Shown piece by piece: positions 27,272 through 36,907 of a DNA stretch of 64,000 nucleotides. Positions within the stretch are counted from its first letter, which is position 1; the number at the start of each line of letters is the position of its first letter. The DNA lies in assembly GCF_002159665.1 (NCBI RefSeq), contig NZ_NFJC01000001.1, positions 62,001-126,000 of the forward strand, in the 5' to 3' direction. Source of the DNA: Desulfovibrio sp. An276. GTDB lineage: Bacteria; Desulfobacterota; Desulfovibrionia; Desulfovibrionales; Desulfovibrionaceae. The notes under the pieces are model-generated. The model made no database searches, was not told where the DNA came from, and saw only the letters and a list, made by a program, of their open reading frames with translations. The position numbers were made by a program, and so were the translations under genes.

Positions 27272-27300
27272 ATTTTATACCCTTTGCCCCTGTGAGGCAA
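27272..27300 (-). promoter_or_regulatory. Sigma-70 promoter for tRNA-Leu (and possibly tig)
   Basis: On the minus strand TTGCCT (plus 27295-27300) is followed after 17 bp by TAAAAT (plus 27272-27277), about 10 bp ahead of the tRNA 5' end. Confidence 0.6.
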
Positions 27301-27353
27301 GAGAATGCCAAACGCACAGAGGGGGCTGCAGCTGCAGTCGGGCAATGGACAAC

Positions 27354-27390
27354 TGCAAAAAAAGGGAAGGATTGCTCATCCCTCCCTTTT
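27354..27390 (-). terminator. Terminator at the end of the ribosomal protein superoperon
   Basis: A 13-bp stem with one mismatch (27360-27372 with 27378-27390) is followed on the minus strand by seven T residues. It lies about 55 bp after the rplQ stop codon and marks the end of the long ribosomal protein transcript. Confidence 0.88.
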
Positions 27391-27445
27391 TCGAATTTCG
27401 GATCAGGGCCTGAACATATGGCCTGTCTGATCGAGTGTGCTGGCT

Positions 27446-27889
27446 TTACTTGCTCTCTTCGGCCTTGGCTTCCTCAGCCTTGGGAGCCTCTGCGGCAGTC
27501 TGAACCGGAGCCTCGGCCTTGGCAGCAGCCTGCTTCTTCACGAACTCGATAACTGCCATGGGGGCGTTGTCGCCCTTGCGGGGCATGGCCAGCTTGAGCA
27601 CATGGGTGTAGCCGCCGGACACACCGGCGTAGGCGGGTCCGATAACGTCAAACAGACGCTTGACCAGCTTGAGATCATTGAGAACACGGTAGGCCTTGCG
27701 GCGTGCAGCAAGGGTATCGGCCTTGGCCAGGGTGACCAGGGGCTCGACCACGCGGCGCAATTCCTTGGCCTTCATTTCCGTAGTGGTAATTCTGCCGTGG
27801 GTGATCAGCGCCTTGGCAAGGTTGCGCATAAGCGCCTTGCGGTGTGAGGGCGTCCGCGAAAGTTTGCGGCCGGAATTGCTATGCCTCAT
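27446..27889 (-). CDS. rplQ: 50S ribosomal protein L17
   Basis: L17 lies near the exit tunnel of the large subunit. The 147-residue protein begins [17 protein letters not shown], the family signature. The last 35 residues are an Ala/Glu/Lys-rich extension beyond the common core of about 117. It overlaps rpoA by 11 nt and is the last gene of the alpha operon. Confidence 0.97.
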   Translation of the reverse strand: MRHSNSGRKLSRTPSHRKALMRNLAKALITHGRITTTEMKAKELRRVVEPLVTLAKADTLAARRKAYRVLNDLKLVKRLFDVIGPAYAGVSGGYTHVLKLAMPRKGDNAPMAVIEFVKKQAAAKAEAPVQTAAEAPKAEEAKAEESK

Positions 27890-28928
27890 TTTGCTGTTCC
27901 TTCTCTTTCAGATATTCCTGATATTTTTTGTCGAAATTGTCGATCTTCATGCCAAAGTCCAGGCCCATGGACAGAAGATGCTGCTTGATCTCGTCAAGAG
28001 ACTTGCGACCGAAGTTCTTGGTCTTGAGCATATCGTTTTCCGAGCGTTGCACAAGTTCGCCCACAGTGGAAATGTTGGCAGAACGCAGGCAGTTGGTTGC
28101 ACGGACCGAAAGCTCAAGCTCGTCAATGGACTTGAAGAGATTCTCGTTCAGATCAATGGGACCAGAGGAACCGTTGCCAAAGTCGGCACCAGAATTCTCG
28201 TCGAAATTGATGAAGACGGAAATCTGGTCCTTGATGATCTTTGCTGCGTAGGCAATGGCATCTTCGGGCCTGACCGAACCGTCAGTGGTCACTTCGAGAA
28301 TGAGACGGTCGTAGTTGGTCATCTGACCCACACGGGCGGACTCGACTGTGTAACTCACACGCCTGATGGGCGAGAAGCTGGAGTCGAGTTTGATGAGACC
28401 GATCTCGTCGTCAAGGCCCTCGTGCATGTCATGGGGCACATAGCCCTTGCCCATGCGGACCTCGAGCTCCATGTCGAGTTCAACGTCCTCGGTAAGGGTG
28501 GCAATGTGCAGCTCGGGATTGAGGATCATCACATGATGTGTGGCCTCAATCATGGCTGCGGTCACTTCGCCCTTCTTGTTCGCGTGAAGCGTGAGCTTCT
28601 GCGGGGCATCGGTGTCCATGGCCATGCGCACCTGCTTGAGGTTCAGGATGATGTCCGTGACATCCTCAAGCACACCGTGGATGGTGGTGAATTCGTGCTG
28701 AACCGGGATTATCTTGACGGAAACAAAGGCTGCACCCTGCAGCGAAGAGAGCAAGACACGCCGCAGGGCGTTACCAATGGTCGTTCCGAATCCGCGCTCC
28801 AGAGGCTCGCAGACAAAACGCCCATGCATAGCATCCGACTCTTCGTCATCGCGGACAAGCTTGCCGGGCTGAACGAGCTCCGACCAGTTCCGCGCATTGA
28901 TGAGACGATCGCCCTGTTTGATAAGCAT
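27879..28928 (-). CDS. rpoA: DNA-directed RNA polymerase subunit alpha
   Basis: The alpha subunit dimer starts RNA polymerase assembly, and its C-terminal domain contacts upstream DNA and activators. The 349-residue protein has the N-terminal assembly domain with the conserved [17 protein letters not shown], and a C-terminal domain with [20 protein letters not shown]. The length is slightly above the usual 330. It lies 12 bp downstream of rpsD and overlaps rplQ, as in the standard alpha operon. Confidence 0.98.
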   Translation of the reverse strand: MLIKQGDRLINARNWSELVQPGKLVRDDEESDAMHGRFVCEPLERGFGTTIGNALRRVLLSSLQGAAFVSVKIIPVQHEFTTIHGVLEDVTDIILNLKQVRMAMDTDAPQKLTLHANKKGEVTAAMIEATHHVMILNPELHIATLTEDVELDMELEVRMGKGYVPHDMHEGLDDEIGLIKLDSSFSPIRRVSYTVESARVGQMTNYDRLILEVTTDGSVRPEDAIAYAAKIIKDQISVFINFDENSGADFGNGSSGPIDLNENLFKSIDELELSVRATNCLRSANISTVGELVQRSENDMLKTKNFGRKSLDEIKQHLLSMGLDFGMKIDNFDKKYQEYLKEKEQQNEA

Positions 28929-28940
28929 GCTTCCTCCAGA

Positions 28941-29573
28941 CTACTTGCTGTAGAGTTCGACGATAAGCTGTTCGTTGACATCCATGCGGATATCGTCGCG
29001 CTGGGGCAATGCCTTCACAGTGCCCTTGAAGGCAGCGTAGTCGGCTTCCAGCCAGTTGGGTGTTCCACGACGGCCCACGGTCTCGGCTGCATCAGCAAAA
29101 GCCTTGATCTTGCGGCGCTTCTCGGGAATTTCGATGGTGTCGCCCACCTTCACAAGCAGGGAGGGAATGTTGACCTTGCGGCCATTGAGAGTGAACAGTC
29201 CGTGGCGCACGAACTGACGGGCCTGGCTGCGGCTGTTGGCAAAGCCGAGACGGTAGACAACGTTGTCCAGACGGCTTTCCAGCATGACGAGCAGGTTGGT
29301 ACCGGTAACACCCTTCTGCTTTTCGGCCTTCACAAAGTAGTTGTGGAACTGACGCTCCAGAAGGCCGTAGGAACGACGGGTCTTCTGCTTTTCGCGCATC
29401 TGCAGCGCGTATTCGCTCACCTTCTTGCGGGCGCGGCCGTGCTGACCGGGAGCAACCGCACGGGTGGGACGATCCATGGCGCACTTGGGGGAGAAGCAGC
29501 GGTCGCCCTTCAGGAAGAGCTTGGCACCCTCGCGGCGGCAAATGCGGCATTTGGCTTCTGTATATCTTGCCAT
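28941..29573 (-). CDS. rpsD: 30S ribosomal protein S4
   Basis: S4 starts assembly of the small subunit body and in many bacteria represses the alpha operon. The 210-residue protein keeps the four-cysteine zinc motif near its N-terminus (CRIC...CFSPKC), the so-called C+ form, and the S4 RNA-binding domain ([16 protein letters not shown]). It lies 24 bp after rpsK. Confidence 0.98.
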   Translation of the reverse strand: MARYTEAKCRICRREGAKLFLKGDRCFSPKCAMDRPTRAVAPGQHGRARKKVSEYALQMREKQKTRRSYGLLERQFHNYFVKAEKQKGVTGTNLLVMLESRLDNVVYRLGFANSRSQARQFVRHGLFTLNGRKVNIPSLLVKVGDTIEIPEKRRKIKAFADAAETVGRRGTPNWLEADYAAFKGTVKALPQRDDIRMDVNEQLIVELYSK

Positions 29574-29597
29574 TGATACTATCCTTCTTGATATTGC

Positions 29598-29987
29598 CTA
29601 GACGCGGCGGCGCTTGGGAGGACGGCAGCCGTTGTGGGGAATGGGGGTAATGTCACGGATGAAGGCGATACGCATGCCTGTGTTGGCAACTGCGCGCATG
29701 GCCTGCTCACGGCCGGAGCCGGGACCCTTGACATAGATACCCACGGTGCGCATGCCGTTTTCCTGGGCCTTGTGGGCTGCAGTCTCTGCAGCAACCTGGG
29801 CGGCGAAGGGAGTGGATTTGCGCGAGCCCTTGAATCCGGACTGGCCGGCAGAAGCCCAGCTTATGGTGTTGCCGTGCGTGTCCGTAAAGGTAACGATGGT
29901 GTTGTTGAAGGTAGCGTTGATGTGGACAAGGCCCACAGCAATGTTCTTGCGCTCCTTCTTGCGAGTGACCTTGGATGATCTGGCCAT
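29598..29987 (-). CDS. rpsK: 30S ribosomal protein S11
   Basis: S11 forms part of the small-subunit platform near the mRNA exit. The 129-residue protein shows the family motifs [14 protein letters not shown] and [19 protein letters not shown]. It follows rpsM after a 110-bp gap, wider than most in this operon, which contains a 9-bp stem (TTTTGTTCC, 30038-30046, paired to 30062-30070). Confidence 0.98.
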   Translation of the reverse strand: MARSSKVTRKKERKNIAVGLVHINATFNNTIVTFTDTHGNTISWASAGQSGFKGSRKSTPFAAQVAAETAAHKAQENGMRTVGIYVKGPGSGREQAMRAVANTGMRIAFIRDITPIPHNGCRPPKRRRV

Positions 29988-30097
29988 CTTGTCTCCAAAT
30001 AGAATTTCTCGAGCAAGCTGAGCTCAAGGTCTAATCATTTTGTTCCCGTCAGCCGCAGAGTGGAACAAAAACCAGGGCTCAAGACTCTTAAAGTTGA

Positions 30098-30466
30098 TTA
30101 CTTCTTCTTGCCAACCAGACCGCGACGGGGGCCCTTGCGTGTACGAGCGTTCGTGTGGGTACGCTGACCGTGCACGGGAAGACCACGACGATGACGCAGA
30201 CCGCGGTAGCAACCAATGTCCATGAGGCGCTTGATGCTGCTCGTCACTTCACGGCGCAGATCGCCTTCCACCTTGTGGTTGCTTTCGAGTTCCTTACGGA
30301 TTTCGTTCACTTCGTCTGCGGACAGGTCATCAATGTTGCGCTCCCAGTTGATACCCACGGTATCACAGATCTGGAGTGCGGTTGTCCGGCCAATACCATA
30401 AATATACGTCAGAGCGATGTCCACGCGCTTGCCGCGGGGAAGCTCAACGCCTGCAATTCTTGCCAC
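30098..30466 (-). CDS. rpsM: 30S ribosomal protein S13
   Basis: S13 is in the head of the small subunit and contacts the P-site tRNA and L5. The 122-residue protein begins [28 protein letters not shown] sequence and ends with the basic [20 protein letters not shown] tail. It lies 15 bp after rpmJ. Confidence 0.98.
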   Translation of the reverse strand: MARIAGVELPRGKRVDIALTYIYGIGRTTALQICDTVGINWERNIDDLSADEVNEIRKELESNHKVEGDLRREVTSSIKRLMDIGCYRGLRHRRGLPVHGQRTHTNARTRKGPRRGLVGKKK

Positions 30467-30481
30467 TGTCTGTTCTCCTGC

Positions 30482-30595
30482 CTAGCCCTGGCGCTGCTTA
30501 TGTCTGGGGTTTTCGCAGATTACCCGAAGAACACCCTTGCGCCGGATGACCTTGCACTTTGGGCATATTTTCTTGACGGAAGGTCTGACTTTCAT
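30482..30595 (-). CDS. rpmJ: 50S ribosomal protein L36
   Basis: This 37-residue protein reads [20 protein letters not shown] and continues to KQRQG. It keeps the zinc ligands (CPKC, a third Cys in VICENP and the His of PRHKQ), so it is the zinc-binding form. It is the first gene after an internal promoter and heads the alpha operon part of the cluster. Confidence 0.97.
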
Positions 30596-30851
30596 ATGTA
30601 TTCTCCAAAAAAGGGAAATTTGATCCTACAAGCCTGCCGGGCAAGCACCGAGTGAGTGCTGCAACGACCCGGCTGTCAGAAGGCTTTGAGAGGAAGCGGA
30701 CAGGCCGCAAGCCCCCTGAACGTGTGAGCCAAATTTTTTAACCATTTTTGCAGAACCTGTCAATTGCCTGTAACAGGGTCATGCACACCACACGCCGGCT
30801 CTCTGCCCGATTTTTTTCGGATCATGCGCGCGGTTTCCGGCACAAGGATAC
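30596..30851. other. Gap between map and rpmJ with internal promoter
   Basis: This 256-bp gap holds no gene; infA and adk, found near here in some bacteria, are absent. It contains a good minus-strand promoter (30735-30763) and a small inverted repeat (AGCAC...GTGCT, 30644-30660) in the resulting leader. A T-rich segment near 30811 could contribute to termination after map. Confidence 0.5.
30735..30763 (-). promoter_or_regulatory. Internal promoter for rpmJ-rpsM-rpsK-rpsD-rpoA-rplQ
   Basis: On the minus strand a consensus TTGACA (plus 30758-30763) is followed after 17 bp by TAAAAA (plus 30735-30740). Transcription would start near 30728 and give a leader of about 130 nt before rpmJ, separating the alpha operon from the spc operon. 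Confidence 0.65.
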
Positions 30852-31664
30852 CTAGTCCTTGTTGTGTGGGTACTGCACCTTGTAGCGGGACAGTCCCCTG
30901 TCGCCTATGCTCAGAATCTGCGGCCCGTGCGAGGTTATGGCTACGCTGTGCTCGAAATGGGCTGCGAGCCTGCGGTCTCTTGTCACTGCCGTCCATTTGT
31001 CGGGCAGAATGTCCACATCGTAGGAGCCTTCGGTCACCATGGGTTCGATGGCTATAGACATGCCGTTTTGCAGGATAATGCCCCTGGTGCCGGGATAGAA
31101 GTTGGGCACCTCGGGTTTTTCGTGCATGTTGGCACCAACGCCGTGCCCCACATAGCGGCGCACGACGCCAAAGCCGCGAGCTTCGACGTAGCGCTGCACT
31201 GCGGCGCCAATCTCGTGGACGTCATGGCCTGCGATGGCCTGGGAGATACCCTCGAAAAGGGAGCACTCAGTGACGTAGAGGAGTCTGTCCGCAACCTCGG
31301 AAATCTGACCAACAGCAAAGGTACGGGCGGAGTCGCCTACCATGCCGTTGTATTCGACACCGAAGTCGACACTCACAATGTCCCCCTCCTGCAGAATACG
31401 CGAGCTTGAGGGGAAACCGTGAACGACAACCTCGTTGACAGAGCAGCAAATGGCATAGGGAAAACCAGCATAGCCGAGGAAGGCCGGACGCACGTGGTAC
31501 TGATCGCACATGGCCCTTGCCAAATCCTCGAGCTGCATGGTCGGAATGCCAGGTCTTATTTCGTCGCCAATGGCATCAAGAACATTGGCTGTAAGACGGT
31601 TGGCCTCACGCAGATTTTCCAGTTCCCGTGCATTTTTGATGAAAGCGCCCTGGTGTTTTTTCAT
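30852..31664 (-). CDS. map: Methionine aminopeptidase
   Basis: Map removes the initiator methionine from new proteins. The 270-residue protein is a type I enzyme with the metal ligands in VSVDFGVEYNGMVGDSART (two Asp), GHGVG (His), EPMV (Glu) and HFEHSVA (Glu/His region). It lies 9 bp after secY, its common place in the spc operon. Confidence 0.95.
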   Translation of the reverse strand: MKKHQGAFIKNARELENLREANRLTANVLDAIGDEIRPGIPTMQLEDLARAMCDQYHVRPAFLGYAGFPYAICCSVNEVVVHGFPSSSRILQEGDIVSVDFGVEYNGMVGDSARTFAVGQISEVADRLLYVTECSLFEGISQAIAGHDVHEIGAAVQRYVEARGFGVVRRYVGHGVGANMHEKPEVPNFYPGTRGIILQNGMSIAIEPMVTEGSYDVDILPDKWTAVTRDRRLAAHFEHSVAITSHGPQILSIGDRGLSRYKVQYPHNKD

Positions 31665-31673
31665 AGTTAATCC

Positions 31674-32987
31674 CTAGTGAAGACGGCCGGTCTTGCGAGC
31701 CTTTTCCATAAGGCCAGCGTACTGGCTGTTGATCATGTGCGACTCAACCTGGTTCATAAAGTCCATGGCCACGCCCACAAGAATGAGCAGGCTTGTGCCA
31801 CCGAAGTAGAAGGGGACGTTGAACTGGGCAATGAGCAGCATGGGGAGCAGGGAAACACCGGCAATGTAGATGCCGCCAGACAGGGTCAGACGGGAGAGCA
31901 CATTGTCGATGTAGTTTTGCGTGTTCTCACCAGGACGAATGCCGGGGATGAAGCCGCCGTTCTTCTTCAGATTTTCGGCCATATCCTTGGGATCGAAGAT
32001 GATGGCTGTATAGAAATAGCAGAAGAAGAAGATGAGGATAACGTAGCAGATGTTGTAGGTAACGCTCATGGGAGCAAAGAAGTCCGTAATCTGCTTAACG
32101 TACTCGTTCTGGCTAAACTGGCCGATGGTGGCCGGGAAGAGCAGCAGGGAGGAGGCGAAGATGGGCGGAATGACGCCTGCCGTGTTGAGACGCAGGGGCA
32201 GGTGGCTGTTCTGGCCGCCGAAAATCTTGCGGCCTATCTGCCGCTTGGCATAGGAAATGGGAATACGCCTTTGCGCGCGTTCCACGAAGACAATGAAGAC
32301 GACAACGCAGGCCATGAGCACAAGTATGCAAAGAGCCAGGAAGATGGAGATGTCACCGGTCCTGATGAGCTCAATGGACTGTATGATGCCGCGGGGAATG
32401 CCGACCACGATACCGCAGAAGATGATGAGGGAAATACCATTGCCCACACCCTTGTCGGTGATCTGCTCGCCGAGCCACATGATGAGAATGGAACCGGCGC
32501 AGAAGGTCAGCATTGTCATGATCAGGAAGGTCGTTCCGGGATGCAGCACAACCGGCAAACCAGCGGGGCTTGTCATGCGCTCGAGGCCCACTGCAATCCC
32601 GAGGCCCTGAATCAGGGTGATGAAAACTGTAAGATAGCGGGTGTACTGCGTGATCTTGCGTCTGCCTGCCTGTCCCTCTTCCTTGTACATGCGCTTGACT
32701 GAGGGGCTGACCACCTGCAGAAGCTGCATGATAATCGAGGCCGAGATGTAGGGCATGACGCCAAGGGCAAAGATGGACACGTTGGAAAGGCCGCCGCCAG
32801 AGAAGATGTCGAACAGGGCAAAAATGGTCCCGCTCATCATCTCGAAGTAGGAGGCTATGGCCTGAGCGTCCACGCCGGGAATCGGCACATGCACGCCAAC
32901 GCGGTAACAGCAAAGCAAGAAAAGCGTCCAGCCAAGGCGTTTGGCAAGACTTCTCTGTCCCGGGGTAATGTTCTGAGGTTGTGGCAT
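31674..32987 (-). CDS. secY: Protein translocase subunit SecY
   Basis: SecY is the protein-conducting channel of the inner membrane. The 437-residue protein has about ten hydrophobic helices and the motifs ALGVMPYISASIIMQLL and RAQRRIPISYAKR. The ATG at 32987 (MPQPQNITPG) follows GAAGGG; upstream in-frame sequence to 33089 looks non-coding because it runs through a strong hairpin. A 157-bp gap separates it from rplO. Confidence 0.97.
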   Translation of the reverse strand: MPQPQNITPGQRSLAKRLGWTLFLLCCYRVGVHVPIPGVDAQAIASYFEMMSGTIFALFDIFSGGGLSNVSIFALGVMPYISASIIMQLLQVVSPSVKRMYKEEGQAGRRKITQYTRYLTVFITLIQGLGIAVGLERMTSPAGLPVVLHPGTTFLIMTMLTFCAGSILIMWLGEQITDKGVGNGISLIIFCGIVVGIPRGIIQSIELIRTGDISIFLALCILVLMACVVVFIVFVERAQRRIPISYAKRQIGRKIFGGQNSHLPLRLNTAGVIPPIFASSLLLFPATIGQFSQNEYVKQITDFFAPMSVTYNICYVILIFFFCYFYTAIIFDPKDMAENLKKNGGFIPGIRPGENTQNYIDNVLSRLTLSGGIYIAGVSLLPMLLIAQFNVPFYFGGTSLLILVGVAMDFMNQVESHMINSQYAGLMEKARKTGRLH

Positions 32988-33050
32988 GAAAAACCCTTCA
33001 ACTGAATCTGACTGGAGGAACAGGGGACTTCGATGTATCGATCTAAACAA

Positions 33051-33087
33051 GCGCCTTTGCCCGGGGGAATACCCCGGACAAAGGCGC
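33051..33087 (-). terminator. Strong hairpin (attenuator candidate) between rplO and secY
   Basis: Arms of 16 bp pair with one mismatch (33051-33066 with 33072-33087) around a 5-nt loop. On the minus strand the stem is followed by TTGTTTAG, a partial T tract. It may attenuate transcription so that secY and map are made at lower levels than the ribosomal proteins. Confidence 0.6.
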
Positions 33088-33144
33088 ACAGCTGAAAACT
33101 AGGGCTTGTGGCCAGCGCAAATACGCTCGGCCCTGAGTTCGGCT

Positions 33145-33606
33145 TTACTCGGCTGCCACCTGCTCCAGGGCAGTGGCCTTGCCGCCTGCCTTGGCAATCT
33201 TTTCGGCTGCAGCCGCAGAGAACTTGTGGGCTTCCACGCTGACAGCTGCGCTCACTTCGCCGCCGGAGAGGATCTTCACGGGCTCGCCAATCTTGGCAAG
33301 ACCACGATCGTAGATCTGCTCCAGGGTGATTTCGGCAGCGCCGGGGAAGCTGGCAAGAAGGTCACCAATGTTGATGACCTGATAGGTTACCTTGAAAGGA
33401 TAGTTCTTGAAACCGTGCTTTGGCAGACGGCGGGCCAGAGGCATCTGGCCGCCTTCAAATCCGGGGCGGACACCACCGCCGGCACGGGCATTCTGTCCCT
33501 TGTGACCCTTGCCTGCGGTGCAGCCAAGGCCGGAGGCAGAACCGCGGCCCACGCGGCGGCGGGTTTTGCGCTCTTCCGGGAAGGGATAAAGTGTATGCAG
33601 ATGCAT
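33145..33606 (-). CDS. rplO: 50S ribosomal protein L15
   Basis: L15 is a late-assembly protein of the large subunit. The 153-residue protein has the Gly-rich RNA-binding stretch (RRRVGRGSASGLGCTAGKGH) and the motif GFEGGQMPLARRLPKHGF. It lies 15 bp after rpmD and is followed by the attenuator-like hairpin. Confidence 0.97.
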   Translation of the reverse strand: MHLHTLYPFPEERKTRRRVGRGSASGLGCTAGKGHKGQNARAGGGVRPGFEGGQMPLARRLPKHGFKNYPFKVTYQVINIGDLLASFPGAAEITLEQIYDRGLAKIGEPVKILSGGEVSAAVSVEAHKFSAAAAEKIAKAGGKATALEQVAAE

Positions 33607-33621
33607 ATCAGTCTCCTTATC

Positions 33622-33807
33622 TTACTTGGCAGACACAATCTTCACGAGGTGCGGCACCTTGTTCACAATGCCGCGCACCGCGGGGGTGTCGTTCAGGGTA
33701 TGGGGTACTTCGCGGCGCTTCAAGCCCAGGGCGTCCAGACACTTCCTCTGTGCGGGAGTGCATCCGGCACGGGAACGGACGAGCATGACTGTAATCTGTT
33801 CTGCCAT
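33622..33807 (-). CDS. rpmD: 50S ribosomal protein L30
   Basis: This 61-residue protein matches L30 (ITVMLVRSRAGCTPAQRKCL, then LGLKRR and VRGIVNKVPHLVKI). It lies between rpsE and rplO with 2 and 15 bp spacing, as in the standard spc operon. Confidence 0.95.
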   Translation of the reverse strand: MAEQITVMLVRSRAGCTPAQRKCLDALGLKRREVPHTLNDTPAVRGIVNKVPHLVKIVSAK

Positions 33808-33809
33808 AA

Positions 33810-34319
33810 CTATTTCCTCGGAGCTTCAAGCTTCTTGCCGCGCAGTGCGGAGACTTCTTCTGCGCTGCGCAGGGAGAGAAGGCCCTGCATGGTGGCGCGA
33901 AGGACGTTGTGCGGGTTGTTGGTGCCGATGGCCTTGGAGAGGACGTCACGCACGCCAACTGCTTCCATGATGGCACGCACGGCGCCGCCGGCGATGATAC
34001 CGGTACCTTCGGAGGCCGGCTTCAGCAGCACGCGGCCTGCACCGAACTCGCCGGTAACCTCATAGGGCAGTGTGCCTTCCACCAGGGGGATGAAGACGCG
34101 GTTCTTGCGGGCGCGCTCGGTAGCCTTGCGCAGAGCCTCGGGCACTTCCTGTGCCTTGCCGAGGCCAAAGCCCACATGCCCCTTGCCGTCGCCCACAACG
34201 ACCAGGGCGGAGAAGCTGAAGCGGCGGCCGCCCTTGACGACCTTGGCCACGCGGTTCAGCGCCACGACCTTTTCAATTTCTCCCAGTTCGTTGACGGGAG
34301 CTTCAACTTTCTCACGCAT
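33810..34319 (-). CDS. rpsE: 30S ribosomal protein S5
   Basis: S5 helps decoding accuracy in the small subunit. The 169-residue protein has the double-stranded RNA-binding motif [20 protein letters not shown] and [20 protein letters not shown]. The ATG at 34319 ([11 protein letters not shown]) lies 1 bp after rplR; an upstream in-frame start would overlap rplR and is not favoured. Confidence 0.97.
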   Translation of the reverse strand: MREKVEAPVNELGEIEKVVALNRVAKVVKGGRRFSFSALVVVGDGKGHVGFGLGKAQEVPEALRKATERARKNRVFIPLVEGTLPYEVTGEFGAGRVLLKPASEGTGIIAGGAVRAIMEAVGVRDVLSKAIGTNNPHNVLRATMQGLLSLRSAEEVSALRGKKLEAPRK

Positions 34320-34320
34320 A

Positions 34321-34680
34321 TTAGAACTCCAGTCCGCCTTCGCGGGCGCCATCGGCCACGGCCTTCACGCGTCCGTGGTAGAGATATCCGTTTCTGTCAA
34401 AGACAACGCGGGCGATGTCCTTTTCCTTGGCCAGACGGGCAATTTCGCGACCCACAGTGGTGGCGCCGTCGATGTTGCCGTGCAGGCCCGCCTGAGAGCG
34501 GGACAGGGACAGAGTGGAAGCGCTCACCATGGTCATGCCGGTGATGTCATTGACAACCTGGGCGTAGATGTGCCCGTTGCTGCGGAAGACAACCAGGCGG
34601 GGACGTTCGGCAGTGCCGTTGACCTTGCGGCGGATGCGAACCTTGCGGCTGAGTCGAGCTTCATTCTTACTGATAGCCAT
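34321..34680 (-). CDS. rplR: 50S ribosomal protein L18
   Basis: L18 binds 5S rRNA. The 119-residue protein shows [18 protein letters not shown] and ends [20 protein letters not shown], typical of the family. The ATG at 34680 is preferred over a GTG 9 bp upstream, because AGAGGTGG then serves as binding site. Confidence 0.97.
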   Translation of the reverse strand: MAISKNEARLSRKVRIRRKVNGTAERPRLVVFRSNGHIYAQVVNDITGMTMVSASTLSLSRSQAGLHGNIDGATTVGREIARLAKEKDIARVVFDRNGYLYHGRVKAVADGAREGGLEF

Positions 34681-34691
34681 TTCTTCCACCT

Positions 34692-35231
34692 CTACTTCTT
34701 GCCGCCGGACTTACCCACCTTGCGGCGGATAACTTCGGTCGTGTACTTGATGCCCTTGCCCTTGTAGGGTTCAGGCTTGCGGATGCGGCGGATCTGGGCG
34801 GCAAATTCGCCAACCTTTTCCTTGTCGCAGCCGGCGAGCTTGAGGACGTTGCCATCGACAGTGGCAGTGATGCCGTCGGGCACGTCAACAAGAACAGGGT
34901 GGGAGAAACCGACCTGCAATTCGATAATGGGGCCCTTGACGCTCACACGGTAGCCAACGCCGATGACTTCGAGAGACTTTGTAAAGCCCTCGGTGACACC
35001 CAGGATGCAGTTGTGCAGAAGGGTGCGGCGCAGACCGTGCTGTGCATTGGACTGACGGGTTTCGTCCTTGCGGGTCAGGTAGACAGCACCGTCCTTCATC
35101 TCATAGTTGATGAGATCGCAAACAGGCGTCGAAACCTTGCCCTTGGGGCCCTTGACATCAATAACTTCCGTGCCGATGGTCACTTCGACTCCGGCAGGAA
35201 TCTTAACGGGCATTTTTCCGATTCGAGACAT
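34692..35231 (-). CDS. rplF: 50S ribosomal protein L6
   Basis: L6 sits near the factor-binding region of the large subunit. The 179-residue protein begins [17 protein letters not shown] and ends with the signature [16 protein letters not shown]. It lies 8 bp after rpsH. Confidence 0.98.
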   Translation of the reverse strand: MSRIGKMPVKIPAGVEVTIGTEVIDVKGPKGKVSTPVCDLINYEMKDGAVYLTRKDETRQSNAQHGLRRTLLHNCILGVTEGFTKSLEVIGVGYRVSVKGPIIELQVGFSHPVLVDVPDGITATVDGNVLKLAGCDKEKVGEFAAQIRRIRKPEPYKGKGIKYTTEVIRRKVGKSGGKK

Positions 35232-35239
35232 GACAGCAC

Positions 35240-35620
35240 CTACCAGATTTCACACAGAAGTTCGCCGCCAACTCTCTTCTCACGGGCGCTGTCGCCGTCC
35301 ATGACGCCGGAGGAGGTGGTGAGAATGCAAATGCCGAGGCCATTCTGCACGCGGGGAATAGACCCAGCGCCCACGTAGACGCGGCGACCGGGAGTGGACA
35401 CGCGACGCAGACCGGTGATGGCGGGCTTGCCGTTTCTGTACTTGAGGGTGATTTTGATGCCGCCTTCGTCTTCGGACACGTCTTCAACGTACCCTTCCTG
35501 CTTGAGGATGTTAGCCAGAGCGACTTTCATCTTCGAGCGCGGCACATTCACTTCCTTGTGGAGGGCCAAATGTGCGTTGCGAATACGCGTGAGCATATCC
35601 GCAATAGGATCTGTGACCAT
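35240..35620 (-). CDS. rpsH: 30S ribosomal protein S8
   Basis: S8 binds 16S rRNA early and in Escherichia coli represses the spc operon. The 126-residue protein begins MVTDPIADMLTRIRNA and ends with GICILTTSSGVMDGDSAR and the core GGELLCEIW. The ATG at 35620 is the family start; upstream in-frame sequence to 35707 is not coding-like. A 186-bp gap separates it from rpsN. Confidence 0.97.
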   Translation of the reverse strand: MVTDPIADMLTRIRNAHLALHKEVNVPRSKMKVALANILKQEGYVEDVSEDEGGIKITLKYRNGKPAITGLRRVSTPGRRVYVGAGSIPRVQNGLGICILTTSSGVMDGDSAREKRVGGELLCEIW

Positions 35621-35806
35621 GAAATACTCCTGAAAACCTGTAAAATTTGCGGGAGAAAGTCCCCCGCCTTCGAGGTCGAGAGGGACGTGTATCACAAGAC
35701 CCGACAAGCCGCAATACCCCCGCCTGGGTTTCAGGCGGGGGCATTGGCTTGAAAACGGATCGATTATGCTAGTGGGGCCAGGCCCCGACAGTCCCCAAAA
35801 AAGGGA
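35621..35806 (-). other. Hairpin-rich gap between rpsN and rpsH
   Basis: This 186-bp gap is unusually wide for the spc operon. It holds a perfect 10-bp GC stem (CCCCCGCCTG, 35717-35726, with 35732-35741), a compact GGGGCC-A-GGCCCC palindrome (35774-35786) and a third stem overlapping the rpsN end (AGTCCC 35790-35795 with 35803-35808). None has a T tract on the minus strand, so RNA processing, mRNA stability or protein binding is more likely than termination. Confidence 0.6.
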
Positions 35807-35992
35807 CTACCAGCTGGATTTGCGCACGCCGGGAAGTTCGCCGCGCAGGGCCATGTTCCTGAAGCAGATACGGCACAGGCCGAACTGACGCAGGTAGGCA
35901 CGGGGACGACCGCAGATGGGGCAGCGGTTGTAGGCGCGGGTGCTGAACTTGGCCTTGCGGGCAGCCTTAATCTTGAGAGCGAGACGAGCCAT
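35807..35992 (-). CDS. rpsN: 30S ribosomal protein S14 type Z
   Basis: This 61-residue protein is the short zinc-binding form of S14 with CPIC and CRIC motifs ([20 protein letters not shown]). It lies 10 bp after rplE. Finding the zinc form together with zinc forms of L36 and S4 suggests that zinc supply is not limiting in the habitat. Confidence 0.97.
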   Translation of the reverse strand: MARLALKIKAARKAKFSTRAYNRCPICGRPRAYLRQFGLCRICFRNMALRGELPGVRKSSW

Positions 35993-36002
35993 GAAAAACC
36001 TC

Positions 36003-36542
36003 TTACTTGCGGAACGGCATGCCGAGCTGGTCGAGGAGCATCTTGCCCTCGCGGTCGGTTTTGGCCGTTGTCACGATGGTTATGTTCATGCCCTTGGGAT
36101 TTTCCACGCGGTCAGCTTCCATTTCGGGGAAGATCGTGTGTTCCTTGATACCCAGGGTAAAGTTGCCGCGCCCGTCAAAGCCACGGTCCACAATGCCGCG
36201 GAAGTCACGCACACGGGGAAGGGCAAAGTTCATCAGCTTGTCGAGGAAGTCCCACATAAGGTCCTTTCTCAGGGTGACGCGCACGCCAATGGGCATGCCT
36301 TCACGCAGCTTGAAGTTTGCGATGGACTTGCGTGCACGGGTTACCACAGCTTTCTGGCCGGCAATGGCGGTCAGTTCCGCCACGGCCTCTTCCATGAGCT
36401 TGTTGTTCTGGGTGGCAGCGCCAAGGCCTATGTTGAGGGAAATTTTGGTGATGCCGGGCATCTGCATGGGAGACTTGTAGTTGAACTCCTTCTGCATGGC
36501 CGGAACCACCTTTTCCTTGTATATCTTTTCAAGGCGGGTCAT
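36003..36542 (-). CDS. rplE: 50S ribosomal protein L5
   Basis: L5 binds 5S rRNA and contacts the P-site tRNA. The 179-residue protein has the motifs [28 protein letters not shown] and [20 protein letters not shown]. It lies 9 bp after rplX. Confidence 0.98.
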   Translation of the reverse strand: MTRLEKIYKEKVVPAMQKEFNYKSPMQMPGITKISLNIGLGAATQNNKLMEEAVAELTAIAGQKAVVTRARKSIANFKLREGMPIGVRVTLRKDLMWDFLDKLMNFALPRVRDFRGIVDRGFDGRGNFTLGIKEHTIFPEMEADRVENPKGMNITIVTTAKTDREGKMLLDQLGMPFRK

Positions 36543-36551
36543 AGCTACCCC

Positions 36552-36887
36552 TTATTCCATGACTTCGTTGCACTTCTTGCAGAAGCGAACTTTCTTGAGC
36601 TTGCCTTCCGCCTTCTCGACATAGCGATAGCCGACCTTGGTGGGTTCGGCGCAGGCGGAGCAGACAACCATGACATTGGAAATGTGCACGGGCATTGCCT
36701 TGTCAACAATGCCACCGGGCGTCCTGGTGTACGGGTTGGGACGCATGCTGCGCTTGGACACATTGGCGCCCTCGACCAGCACGCGATCATGCTTGCGCAG
36801 GATCTTGAGGACCTTGCCGATTTTGCCGGCGTCCTTGCCCGTGATGATCATGACCTTGTCGCCCTTGCGAATACGTGTATTTGTCAT
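36552..36887 (-). CDS. rplX: 50S ribosomal protein L24
   Basis: L24 starts large-subunit assembly. The 111-residue protein has the KOW motif ([20 protein letters not shown]) and a C-terminal pair of CxxC motifs (VCSAC and FCKKC) seen in many bacterial L24 proteins. It lies 20 bp after rplN. Confidence 0.97.
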   Translation of the reverse strand: MTNTRIRKGDKVMIITGKDAGKIGKVLKILRKHDRVLVEGANVSKRSMRPNPYTRTPGGIVDKAMPVHISNVMVVCSACAEPTKVGYRYVEKAEGKLKKVRFCKKCNEVME

Positions 36888-36907
36888 CTTGAGACTCCAA
36901 TTACAAT

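Noticed and set aside
27696-29576. 626-codon plus-strand frame across rplQ, rpoA and rpsD
   Set aside because: It is antisense to three ribosomal or polymerase genes, so it is a shadow frame.
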